Origin: an uncultured Paracoccaceae bacterium | GTDB taxonomy: Bacteria; Pseudomonadota; Alphaproteobacteria; Rhodobacterales; Rhodobacteraceae | Reading direction: 5' to 3' | DNA length: 64,000 bases | Assembly: GCA_947502145.1 (NCBI GenBank) | Contig: CANMYO010000001.1 | Location: 496,001-560,000 of the forward strand | Part shown: one piece after another, positions 23,247 through 31,650 of the stretch | Layout: every line of letters begins with the position of its first letter | Numbering within the stretch: the first letter of the stretch is position 1 | Notes under the pieces: generated by a model | What the model was told of the DNA's origin: nothing | What the model saw: the letters and a program-made list of their open reading frames with translations, nothing else | Databases searched by the model: none | Translations under genes and position numbers: made by a program

Positions 23247-25697
23247 TTACGCTTTGGTGCGTTCGCCGGTTGGGTCATAGAACGGCTTGGTCTGTGCCAC
23301 TGCCTTGACCCGCGTGCCCATGACGTCAATTTCATAGGTGCTGGCCAGCATATCAGCGAGCTTTTCACCCGGTTGCGCGCAGGGCACGTAACCCATGCCG
23401 ATCGCGGCGCCCAGATGGTGGCCATAACCGCCAGAGGACAAGTAGCCAACGACCTCGCCATCCCGCAGGATCGGTTCATTGTGATACAGCAGCGGCTCCG
23501 GGTCGGTCAGCTTGAACTGCACCATGCGGTTTTCAAGCCCGGTTTCCTTTTTGCGCAACACCGCGTCCCGGCCAATAAAGTCGGGCTTGTCCGTCTTGAC
23601 CGCAAAGCCGAGGCCCGCTTCGAGCACGTGATCCTCTGACGTGATGTCGTGGCCAAAGTGGCGGAAGCCCTTTTCCATCCGGCAGGTGTCCATCATGTGC
23701 ATCCCGCACAGCCGCAGGCCAAAGTCATGGCCAGCTTCGGCAATGGTTTCAAAGACATGGCCACACATATCTGTCGGCACGTAGACCTCCCACCCGAGTT
23801 CGCCCACGTAGGTGACACGGTGAACGCGCGCCAGACCCATGCCGATTTCAATGTCCTGCGCAGTGCCAAAGGGGTTCACGTCATTGCTGAAATCGTTTGG
23901 TGACACAGCTTGCAGCAGCTCTCGGGACCGTGGGCCCATGATGGCCAGAATGCCTTCGCCGGTGGTGACGTCGGTGATGACGACATTGAAGTCACCCACA
24001 TTGCGGCGCATCCAGGTGAAGTCCGCAATCCGTGACGCAGCAGGAACGACGACGAGGTAACAGTCCTCTTCGATGCGGGTGACGGTGACGTCAGCTTCGA
24101 TCCCGGCGCTGTTGTTGAGGAACTGGGTATAGACGATCTTGCCGACCGGGACGTCGTAATTGCCGCCGCCAACGTAGTTCATGAAGGCCATGGCATCGCG
24201 GCCTTGCACGCGAAATTTCCCGAAGGATGACATGTCATACATGCCAACGTTCTGACGCACGGCCATGTGCTCTTCGCGCACGTTGTCAAAGAAGTTCTGG
24301 CGCGACCAGCTGTATTCGTATTCGGCCTTTTGCGCCTCGCGCGCGAACCAGTTGGCACGTTCCCAACCAGCCAGTTCGCCCATCACCGCGCCGCGTTCGA
24401 GCAGGTGTTCATGGAACGGAGACCGGCCAATGCCACGCGCTGTTTCCTTTTGGCGGAAGGGGAAGTGGTCGGCATAAAGCAGGCCCAGCGATTCCTTGGC
24501 GCGTTCGAACAGATAGGTCTTGTTGCCCTGAAACGGGCGCATCCGGCTGATGTCAACATCGCCCAGGTCAAACGGCTTTTCACCCGTGTCCATCCATTGC
24601 GATAACGCCATGCCCGCGCCGCCGGCGGATTGGATACCAATCGAGTTGAAGCCCGCCGCGACCCAGACGTTGTCCATCTCTGGCGCAAGACCAAGATGAT
24701 AGGCGTCATCGGGGGTAAAGCTTTCGGGGCCATTGAAGAATGTATGGATGCCAGCCTCTGCCAGCATCGGCAGCCGTTCGACAGCCTGCGCGAGGATCGG
24801 TTCAAAATGGTCGAAATCTTCTGGCAGCTGATCAAATTCAAAGTCTTTGGGGATACCATCCATCGCCCAGGGTTTGGCATTGGGTTCAAAGGCACCAAGC
24901 AGGATCTTGCCCGCATCTTCCTTGTAATAGGCGCATTCATCCGGCACCCGCAGCACCGGCAGTTGCTGCAGGTTCGGGACCGATTCGGTAACGATGTAGA
25001 AGTGCTCGCAGGCGTGCAGCGGCACGTTGCTGCCCAGCATCTTGCCGACCTCGTGACCCCACATGCCGCCGCAGTTCACCACCATGTCACAGTCGGTCGT
25101 ACCACTTTCGCCGTCCTGTTCCCACTGGACGCTTGTGATCCGGCGACCCTCTTTTTGAACACCGGTGACCAAAGTGCGTTCAATGACTTTGGCACCGTTC
25201 TGACGGGCACCCTTGGCAAGGGCCAGCGCGATATTTGCAGGATCGCCCTGACCATCAAGCGGCAGGTAAACGCCAGCCTTTACGCCATCGATATTGAGGT
25301 GCTCGTAGCGGTTCTTGACCTCTTCGGGGCTGATTTCCTCGACCTCGACACCAAAGGAACGGGCCATGCCTGCCTGGCGGAAAATCTCTTCTCGGCGCTC
25401 ATCCGTGAGGGCAACAGTGATCGATCCGCAGCGCTTGAAGCCGGTCGCGACGCCGGTTTCGTCTTCGAGGTTGCCGTAGAGTTCCTGACTGTATTTGGCG
25501 AGCTTGGTCATGTTCTTTGTTGCGCGCAGTTGCGCAATCAATCCGGCGGCGTGCCATGTGGTGCCAGAGGTGAGCTGCTTGCGTTCAAGCAGGACCACAT
25601 CTTTCCAGCCCAGTTTCGACAAATGATACGCAACTGAGCAGCCAATAACGCCGCCGCCGATGATGACCACGCGGGCCTTGGAGGGAGGGAGAGCCAT
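23247..25697 (-). CDS. FAD-dependent N-methylglycine dehydrogenase with GcvT domain
   Basis: 816 aa. The N-terminal DAO/FAD domain has VVIIGGGVIGCSVAYHL and SGTTWHAAG, the motif in which dimethylglycine/sarcosine dehydrogenases attach FAD covalently to His. The C-terminal ~400 residues form a GcvT-like folate domain (YDMSSFGKFRVQG, GELGWEVYVPTDM, CRMEKGFRHFG). Such enzymes oxidise dimethylglycine or sarcosine and pass the methyl as methylene-THF. ATG 25697 has AAGG upstream; the frame's longer start adds an unlikely leader. It lies 107 bp downstream of a paralogue. The exact substrate is not decidable. Confidence 0.85.
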   Translation of the reverse strand: MALPPSKARVVIIGGGVIGCSVAYHLSKLGWKDVVLLERKQLTSGTTWHAAGLIAQLRATKNMTKLAKYSQELYGNLEDETGVATGFKRCGSITVALTDERREEIFRQAGMARSFGVEVEEISPEEVKNRYEHLNIDGVKAGVYLPLDGQGDPANIALALAKGARQNGAKVIERTLVTGVQKEGRRITSVQWEQDGESGTTDCDMVVNCGGMWGHEVGKMLGSNVPLHACEHFYIVTESVPNLQQLPVLRVPDECAYYKEDAGKILLGAFEPNAKPWAMDGIPKDFEFDQLPEDFDHFEPILAQAVERLPMLAEAGIHTFFNGPESFTPDDAYHLGLAPEMDNVWVAAGFNSIGIQSAGGAGMALSQWMDTGEKPFDLGDVDISRMRPFQGNKTYLFERAKESLGLLYADHFPFRQKETARGIGRSPFHEHLLERGAVMGELAGWERANWFAREAQKAEYEYSWSRQNFFDNVREEHMAVRQNVGMYDMSSFGKFRVQGRDAMAFMNYVGGGNYDVPVGKIVYTQFLNNSAGIEADVTVTRIEEDCYLVVVPAASRIADFTWMRRNVGDFNVVITDVTTGEGILAIMGPRSRELLQAVSPNDFSNDVNPFGTAQDIEIGMGLARVHRVTYVGELGWEVYVPTDMCGHVFETIAEAGHDFGLRLCGMHMMDTCRMEKGFRHFGHDITSEDHVLEAGLGFAVKTDKPDFIGRDAVLRKKETGLENRMVQFKLTDPEPLLYHNEPILRDGEVVGYLSSGGYGHHLGAAIGMGYVPCAQPGEKLADMLASTYEIDVMGTRVKAVAQTKPFYDPTGERTKA

Positions 25698-25804
25698 TTT
25701 GTTCAACCTTAAACTATCTGATGGCCAGCCTTGCCGCCGGGCCATGGATTGCGCTAATTTTGAGGCCCTGCCCGCGACTGGCGGACAGGGCAAAGATGTT
25801 GCCG

Positions 25805-28261
25805 TTAGGCGCGGATACGAGCGTTGTCTGCATCCCAAAGCGGTGCGTCGGGGTGCACTGTCGCGTCGACCCGTTCACCATAGATTTCGACCTGAACCTT
25901 GGTGCCGGGTTCCAGGAGTTCGGACTTCAGCATGCCAAGGCAAACCGATTTCCCGATCCGGTAACCCCATGCGCCGGATGTGACCTCGCCCACGACCTCG
26001 CCGTCATGCCAAAGTGTCGACATATAGGGCGCATCCGCGGATGGCGGATTGTCCAGCGTCAGCGTGACAAAGCCCTTTGTGCTGCCCTTCTGTTTTTCAG
26101 CGAGCAAGGGCGCTTTGCCGGGGAAATCCTGATCCTTGTTGAACCGGATGAACCGTTCCAACCCACCTTCGAGCAGGCTGTAATCACTTGACAGGTCACC
26201 CTTCCACGTCCGGTAGCCCTTTTCGATCCGCATCGCATTGAGCGCAAACATGCCAAATGGCTTTGCGCCGGCGGCCCGCACCGCGTCATAGACCGCAGCA
26301 CTGTCGTCAAAGCTGGTGTGAATTTCCCACCCCAGTTCACCGCCAAAGTTGATGCGGAACAGTTTGGCCGCCTTGCCGGCCACGGTGGCATCCTGAATTG
26401 TCAGCCAACCGGTTGACAGATCAGCGTCATCCGACAGCCCGGCGATCAGGTCCCGTGACCCGGCACCCGACACGAGAAGTGTGGACCATTCGCGGGTGAT
26501 GTCGGTCATCGTCAACGACCCGTCCGCTGGCAGACGATCCCGCAGGAATTCAAAGTCATGCCATTGCGCAACGGCTGCGGTCATCAACCAAAAGTCATCT
26601 TCGCCCCAGCGGATAATCGTCACCTCGGTCACGATACGGCCCCGGCTGTCGGCAAAGTAGCCCAGGTTCATCCGGCCCGGCTTGGGAAGTGCGCCAGCGA
26701 TCTGGGTGCGCAGCCATTCCGCCGCGCCGTCACCGGTTAGCGTGTAGCGCGAGAACCCGGGCATATCGAGCACGGCGGTCGCATTGGTTGCGGCCTCCAC
26801 CTCTTCGGCGACGCGGTCGAACCAAGGTCCGTTCCGATCCCAGGTTTCTGTGCCTTCTTCGCTTGTGTCGTCGCCATCCTTGGCGAACCAGTTGGCACGT
26901 TCCCAGCCGTTATAGGCGCCCATCTGCGCGCCTGAGGCCAGCAATGCCGCATGGTTGGACGACAGTTTCTTGTCACGTCCGGCGGGCCATTCATGATGCG
27001 GGAAGTGCATCGCGTATTCGTGGCCGTAAGTTTCCAGCGCCTTGGATAGGCAATAATCGTGATCGGCGTAATCGGTGTAGCGCCGCGGGTCGACGGCCCA
27101 CATGTCGAGCTCAGTCTCGCCGTGCATGATCCATTCAGACAGGGCCTTGCCTGCCCCGCCGCCCTGCGCGATCCCAAAGGTGAAGCTGTGCGCTTCAAAG
27201 GCGTTCTTGACGCCCGGCATCGGTCCGATCATCGGCAGGCCATCAGGTGCATAGGGGATCGGGCCGTTGATATTGCGGCCAACGCCTGCGGTGCCCAGCG
27301 CGGGCACACGTTCCATCGCATCCTCGATGTAGAATTCCAGCCGTTCCAGATCATCCGGGAACAGTTGGAAACTGAAGTCTTCCGGCATTGGATCCTGTGG
27401 CGTGACCCAGTGGGCCTTGCAGTTCCGCTCATAAGGGCCAAGGTTCAGCCCGTTTTTGTCCTGACGCAGGTAGTAGCTGATGTCCACGTCGCGGATCATT
27501 GGCATCTTGCGGCCCTTTTCCTTGGTCCATCGCGCCAGTTCGGGGATTTCATCGGTCAGGAAATACTGGTGGGACATCACCACCATCGGCACCGTGCGAC
27601 CGCCAAAGGGTTTGAACATCTCACCCACGCGCTGTGCGTAATAACCCGCGCAGTTGGCCACGTATTGGGCGCGAATTTCGCCTTTTTCGGTTTTCACGAT
27701 CCATTCGTCGCCATCGCGGTCAAGTCCGATCACCGGGCAGAACCGTTCGATCCGGCCACCGGCTTCGCGCGCGCCCTTTGCAAGCGCCTGGGTCAGCTGG
27801 GCGGGGTCGATGTCACCATCCAGCGGGTCCCAGAGGCCGCCCATCAGATCATGGGTTTCCATGAACGGGTTGTGCTCGCGCAGCTCTGCCGGGGTGCAGA
27901 TGTCCATTTGCAGGCCCTGATAGCGCCCCATGCCCGCGACGCGTTCAAATTCCTGCATCCGTTCCTTGTTGTGGGCCAGTCGGATTGCGCCGGTGACGTG
28001 GTAGTTCATCGGGTAACCGACGTCTTCGGCCAGCGTGCGATACATCGCGGCTGAGTAGCGCTGCATGTTCATCACCGCCCATGACCCGGCAAAGTTCGGA
28101 ACGTTTCCGGCCGCGTGCCATGTTGACCCGGCGGTCAGTTCGTTTTTTTCCAGCAGGACGCAGTCCTTCCACCCGGCTTTAGCCAGGTGATAAAGCGTCG
28201 ACGTACCAACGACGCCACCACCAATGATGACAACACGGGCCGTTGTGGGAAAATCAGCCAT
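25805..28261 (-). CDS. Second FAD-dependent dehydrogenase with GcvT domain
   Basis: 818 aa, same architecture as the next gene downstream: VVIIGGGVVGTSTLYHL, AGSTWHAAG (covalent-FAD motif), a GcvT-type C-terminal half (LDMPGFSRYTLTGDGA, GGELGWEIHTSFDD, MRIEKGYRTWKGD). The two differ enough to suggest different substrates, e.g. dimethylglycine versus sarcosine or another methylamine. AAAGGAGC precedes ATG 28261. A perfect 16-bp palindrome lies 45-60 bp upstream. LysE and XRE-cupin genes precede it on the same strand. Confidence 0.85.
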   Translation of the reverse strand: MADFPTTARVVIIGGGVVGTSTLYHLAKAGWKDCVLLEKNELTAGSTWHAAGNVPNFAGSWAVMNMQRYSAAMYRTLAEDVGYPMNYHVTGAIRLAHNKERMQEFERVAGMGRYQGLQMDICTPAELREHNPFMETHDLMGGLWDPLDGDIDPAQLTQALAKGAREAGGRIERFCPVIGLDRDGDEWIVKTEKGEIRAQYVANCAGYYAQRVGEMFKPFGGRTVPMVVMSHQYFLTDEIPELARWTKEKGRKMPMIRDVDISYYLRQDKNGLNLGPYERNCKAHWVTPQDPMPEDFSFQLFPDDLERLEFYIEDAMERVPALGTAGVGRNINGPIPYAPDGLPMIGPMPGVKNAFEAHSFTFGIAQGGGAGKALSEWIMHGETELDMWAVDPRRYTDYADHDYCLSKALETYGHEYAMHFPHHEWPAGRDKKLSSNHAALLASGAQMGAYNGWERANWFAKDGDDTSEEGTETWDRNGPWFDRVAEEVEAATNATAVLDMPGFSRYTLTGDGAAEWLRTQIAGALPKPGRMNLGYFADSRGRIVTEVTIIRWGEDDFWLMTAAVAQWHDFEFLRDRLPADGSLTMTDITREWSTLLVSGAGSRDLIAGLSDDADLSTGWLTIQDATVAGKAAKLFRINFGGELGWEIHTSFDDSAAVYDAVRAAGAKPFGMFALNAMRIEKGYRTWKGDLSSDYSLLEGGLERFIRFNKDQDFPGKAPLLAEKQKGSTKGFVTLTLDNPPSADAPYMSTLWHDGEVVGEVTSGAWGYRIGKSVCLGMLKSELLEPGTKVQVEIYGERVDATVHPDAPLWDADNARIRA

Positions 28262-28305
28262 TCTTTTGCTCCTTTTGCGGGTCTGCGCCCGGAATGCTGT
28301 GGTCA

Positions 28306-28321
28306 TCGCCAGAACTGGCGA
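28306..28321. promoter_or_regulatory. Perfect palindrome upstream of the GcvT-type dehydrogenases
   Basis: TCGCCAGAACTGGCGA, 7-bp arms around AA, placed 45-60 bp before the start codon at 28261. It has the form of an operator for a dimeric regulator; the XRE-cupin protein encoded at 29063-29632 is the nearest candidate. A second dyad, GCCCCA-GTGT-TGGGGC, lies at 28378-28393. Confidence 0.4.
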
Positions 28322-28441
28322 GAAAGATGTTGTGGGTTCGCGTCAGGCTATCCAGGCCGTCAACCGCCCTTGGGTCGGCCCCAGTGTTGGGGCTGAAACA
28401 GATTGTCATGGCGCGAAGGGACGACGGGATGACGTGGATCA

Positions 28442-29062
28442 TCATGCCCTCCCCGGTGCGGACGCGCTGCCAAGCAATAGGCCGTAAATGACAAAGCAAC
28501 TTGCCAAAACGCGACGTAGCCAGACGTTAAAGACCGCGCCCAGCGCCACACGGCCCAGCCCCGCGCCCAGCGCGGTATAGGTCAGGTAGCTGAGCGTGGT
28601 GAGCGACAGGGCGGTTGGCACGATCACCCACATCTGCTGCGCCATCGCGACATCAGGCTGCACAAATTGCGAAAATGCGGCGAGGTATCCGGCAACTGAC
28701 TTGGGGTTAATCGTCGCGATCAGGAACGCACGCCAGAAAATCGAGCGGCCGTCTGATGCCACGGGCTTGGGCGGCAGATGGGCGGTCATCCAGCCGCGCA
28801 GGCCCAGCCAGACAAGCCAAACGGCCCCGGCCAGTTTCATCCACCAGAACGCCGTTGGAGAGGCGGCAATCAGCGCGGTCACGCCAAGTGCGGACAGGGT
28901 AAGAAAAATCGCGGCCTGACACAGGATCGCGGCGACGCCAGGCAGGCTGCGGCGGAATCCGATGATCATGCCGTTGCTGATGCAATTGACGGCGTTCGGG
29001 CCCGGCGTTGTCACGAAGACGACCCAGAACAGCGCAAAGACAGTCCACGCCTGAATGCTCAT
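28442..29062 (-). CDS. LysE/RhtB-family amino-acid exporter
   Basis: 206 aa with about six hydrophobic segments and the family N-terminal motif (FVTTPGPNAVNCISNG). The family exports amino acids or related compounds. Its ATG immediately follows the stop of the XRE-cupin gene with no gap, so they are cotranscribed. The link with methylglycine oxidation suggests export of surplus product, but this is inference. Confidence 0.88.
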   Translation of the reverse strand: MSIQAWTVFALFWVVFVTTPGPNAVNCISNGMIIGFRRSLPGVAAILCQAAIFLTLSALGVTALIAASPTAFWWMKLAGAVWLVWLGLRGWMTAHLPPKPVASDGRSIFWRAFLIATINPKSVAGYLAAFSQFVQPDVAMAQQMWVIVPTALSLTTLSYLTYTALGAGLGRVALGAVFNVWLRRVLASCFVIYGLLLGSASAPGRA

Positions 29063-29632
29063 CTAATACACCGGCGGTGCAATGGCCCAGATGACCACGC
29101 AGGGCACATCATAGGGGTTCGACCATCTGTAGGTTTCGCCACGAATGCGAAAACTGTCACCCGCCTTGAGGTGAAATTCCTTGTCGTCGATGATGAGGTT
29201 CAATTCGCCAGAGACGATAAACCCGACCTCTTGTGTGGGGCGTTGCACCGGTGCGGCAAGATCAGAGTGCGGCGCAAAGGTTGAATGCACCATTTCAAAG
29301 TCGTCCGTCAGGTCCGGCGACAACAATTCTTCCACCAGACCGTCCGTGCGATTGCCAATCGGGCGGCGTGCGCCCGCACGTACGATAAGCCCCGCCTCGC
29401 CCGCGGCGGCAGCGGTGCGGAACAGGCTGGAGACCGAGACGTCGAGAACCTTGGCCATTTCGCGCAGGTCATCAATGGTGGGTTCAGATATGTCGCGTTC
29501 CACCTGGCTAAGCCAACCGACCGACCGGCCAAGCGCAGATGACAGATCATGCAACGTCATCTGCCGCGCCTTGCGCAGGGCGCGCAAGTCCGCGCCTAAC
29601 GTGCGCGTATCAGGGGGCAGGTCATGCAGCAT
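29063..29632 (-). CDS. XRE-family regulator with C-terminal cupin domain
   Basis: 189 aa. Residues ~11-65 form a Cro/CI-type HTH (LRALRKARQMTLHDLSSAL, SVGWLSQVERD), and the C-terminal ~70 residues a cupin (EVGFIVSGELNLIIDD, AGDSFRIRGETYRW). Such proteins usually sense the amine or amino acid whose catabolism they control. It heads a run of LysE and two dehydrogenases. A GAAAAAA/TTTTTTC dyad lies 16-36 bp upstream of its start. Confidence 0.9.
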   Translation of the reverse strand: MLHDLPPDTRTLGADLRALRKARQMTLHDLSSALGRSVGWLSQVERDISEPTIDDLREMAKVLDVSVSSLFRTAAAAGEAGLIVRAGARRPIGNRTDGLVEELLSPDLTDDFEMVHSTFAPHSDLAAPVQRPTQEVGFIVSGELNLIIDDKEFHLKAGDSFRIRGETYRWSNPYDVPCVVIWAIAPPVY

Positions 29633-29647
29633 TGCGACTCAGGTGGT

Positions 29648-29668
29648 GAAAAAATCGTCCGTTTTTTC
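29648..29668. promoter_or_regulatory. A/T-tract dyad upstream of the XRE-cupin gene
   Basis: GAAAAAA-N7-TTTTTTC with perfect arms, 16 to 36 bp upstream of the start codon. The position fits autorepression. It could alternatively be a curved promoter element. Confidence 0.35.
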
Positions 29669-29747
29669 ATTTTGCCTGAAAGTAACGGAATCGCAAACGA
29701 AAAGTTAGCCGCAGCGCAGCAATTCTTAACTCGGATTCCTAGCACGT

Positions 29748-30203
29748 TTACTTGGTAAATACAGCCCCAAGGATCGCTGTCAGGCCGGCAACGTCGCCGT
29801 CGTCAAATGCATCAGGCTGATCGCTGTCGATATCAAAGACGGCGATAACCGTTCCGGTGCAGTCAAAAACCGGCAGAACAAGTTCTGAGCGGGTTGACGT
29901 CGCGCAGGCGATATGGCCCGGAAAAGAGTCAACATCCGCGACGCGCTGGACCGTGCCGGTGCGCGCTGCCGCGCCGCATACCCCCCGTGAAAACGGGATC
30001 ACAAGGCAGCCGTGGCCGCCCTGGTAAGGGCCAATTTTCATCAACTCTGGCGCGACAACGCGGTAAAACCCTGTCCAATCGAACCGGTCGTCACTGTGAT
30101 GCACCTCGCAGGTGACCGTCGCCATCAAGGCGACAAGGTCGTCCTCGTCCGCCGTCAAGGCCGCGATGGATTTCGCAAGGTCATCATAGTTGACCCGTGT
30201 CAT
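29748..30203 (-). CDS. msrC: Free methionine-(R)-sulfoxide reductase (fRMsr, GAF domain)
   Basis: 151 aa GAF-fold enzyme reducing free Met-(R)-sulfoxide with thioredoxin. The three conserved cysteines have the spacing of E. coli fRMsr: Cys66 and Cys76 (GCLVIPFSRGVCG) and catalytic Cys100 (FPGHIAC). The start overlaps the thiolase stop (ATGA at 30200-30203), so it is translated with the preceding gene although the functions seem unrelated. Confidence 0.92.
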   Translation of the reverse strand: MTRVNYDDLAKSIAALTADEDDLVALMATVTCEVHHSDDRFDWTGFYRVVAPELMKIGPYQGGHGCLVIPFSRGVCGAAARTGTVQRVADVDSFPGHIACATSTRSELVLPVFDCTGTVIAVFDIDSDQPDAFDDGDVAGLTAILGAVFTK

Positions 30204-31357
30204 GGCCGTTCGATCGCTATCGCAGTGCCTTCGCCGCCGCCAATGCAGATCGCCGCAACGCCGCGCTTGAGCCCCCGCTTTTCGAGCGCGTTCAACAGCG
30301 TCACGATAATGCGTGTGCCAGATGCGCCGATGGGATGACCAAGCGCGCAGGCACCACCATTCACGTTCATCTTGTCGCGCGAGATGTTCAGTTCATGCAT
30401 GAAGGCCATCGGCACCACGGCAAAGGCTTCGTTGACCTCCCACAGGTCGACGTCGTCAACGGACCAGCCGATCGACTTGAGCAACTTTTGCGCCGCCGGA
30501 ACCGGCGCAGTCGTGAACCAGCCGGGGGCCTGGGCATGGCTGGCATGACCAACGATGCGTGCGCGATAGGGTTCGTCCGTCCCTGCTGCAAGAACAAGCG
30601 CCGCTGCGCCGTCTGAAATGCTTGACGCATTGGCCGCCGTAACAGTGCCATCCTTGCGAAAAGCCGGTTTCAGTGTCGGGATTTTGTCGGGGCGGGCCTT
30701 TGCGGGCTGTTCATCCGCCGCGATCACGGCCTCGCCCTTTCGGGTTGTCAGTGTCACCGGCGTAATTTCATCCTCGAACGCACCCGATTCAGCCGCCGCA
30801 AGCGCGTTTGACAGCGACTTCAGCGCATATTCGTCCTGCGCATCCCGGGTGAATTGAAACTTTTCGGCGCAATCTTCGGCAAAGGTGCCCATCAGGCGCC
30901 CCTTGTCATAGGCATCTTCCAGACCATCCAGAAACATCGAATCCTGCACCTGCTGATGACCGATCCGCGCGCCGCCGCGCAATTTTGGCATCAGGTAGGG
31001 TGCATTTGTCATGCTTTCCATGCCACCTGCAACAATCACATCCGCGCCGCCAAGGGCAATCTGGTCATAAGCCAGCATCGTCGTTTTCATGCCGGAACCA
31101 CACATCTTGTTCAGGGTGGTTGCCGGGACTTCGTCGCCAAGGCCCGCGATAAACCCGGCCTGACGCGCCGGTGCCTGACCCTGACCGCCGGGCAGAACAC
31201 AGCCCATCAGGACCTCGTCCGCGGTTGTTACGCCTGCCTGTTCAAGTGCCGATTTGATCGCCGCGCCGCCCAATGTTGGTGCGTCAACTTCGGCGAAAAC
31301 GCCCTGAAATCCACCCATCGGTGTGCGGGCAGCCCCTTTGATAACAACGTCGCGCAT
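30200..31357 (-). CDS. Acetyl-CoA acetyltransferase (thiolase)
   Basis: 385 aa. The catalytic set of thiolases is intact: Cys86 in NKMCGSGM, His in NVNGGACALGHPIGASG, and the second Cys in CIGGGEGTA. It condenses or cleaves acetoacetyl-CoA and related 3-ketoacyl-CoAs. ATG 31357 is chosen because GTGGAGG stands 5 nt before it; the upstream in-frame GTG is part of that ribosome-binding site. fRMsr follows with ATGA overlap. Confidence 0.93.
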   Translation of the reverse strand: MRDVVIKGAARTPMGGFQGVFAEVDAPTLGGAAIKSALEQAGVTTADEVLMGCVLPGGQGQAPARQAGFIAGLGDEVPATTLNKMCGSGMKTTMLAYDQIALGGADVIVAGGMESMTNAPYLMPKLRGGARIGHQQVQDSMFLDGLEDAYDKGRLMGTFAEDCAEKFQFTRDAQDEYALKSLSNALAAAESGAFEDEITPVTLTTRKGEAVIAADEQPAKARPDKIPTLKPAFRKDGTVTAANASSISDGAAALVLAAGTDEPYRARIVGHASHAQAPGWFTTAPVPAAQKLLKSIGWSVDDVDLWEVNEAFAVVPMAFMHELNISRDKMNVNGGACALGHPIGASGTRIIVTLLNALEKRGLKRGVAAICIGGGEGTAIAIERP

Positions 31358-31399
31358 TGCATCCTCCACAAGAATTGAACGGTCGTTTTATTCTATATG

Positions 31400-31573
31400 C
31401 CCGAGCGATGCGGGATGCAAATCAGCGAAAGCCCACAAAGGACCACAATCAGGTCATTGGCCTGCCCCAGTCGTTGCGCACAAGTGGGCTTGTAGCTGCA
31501 TAGGCTCACCCGGCGTCGCTCAGTCATTGCCCCCACCCAGTTGGGCGACGTCGGGATCTTACCCCCCTTTTTT
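31400..31573 (+). ncRNA. Candidate structured RNA upstream of ggt
   Basis: Consecutive stems on the plus strand: CCCG/CGGG (31400-31414), ATGCA/TGCAT (31415-31419 with 31497-31501) enclosing AAGCCCAC/GTGGGCTT (31429-31436 with 31484-31491), an inner GACC/GGTC, then an 11-bp stem with one G-U (31509-31519 with 31545-31555), then T6 at 31568-31573. The T run is 12 nt from the last stem, so it is not a textbook terminator. It may be a leader of ggt or an independent RNA. No known riboswitch class recognised. Confidence 0.35.
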
Positions 31574-31650
31574 CCGTTCGACTATGCACGCAAGCGATTG
31601 CATCCGCTGATGTTTCACCTAGTTTTGCCGCGATCAATGGGGGATGCATC

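Noticed and set aside
24630-25637. 335-codon plus-strand frame opposite the GcvT-type dehydrogenase
   Set aside because: Antisense shadow with no motif; the minus-strand gene has full FAD and folate motifs.
28378-28393. GCCCCA-GTGT-TGGGGC as a terminator for lysE
   Set aside because: Stem is only 6 bp and there is no U tract; an operator or nothing is as likely, so it is mentioned only beside the 28306 palindrome.
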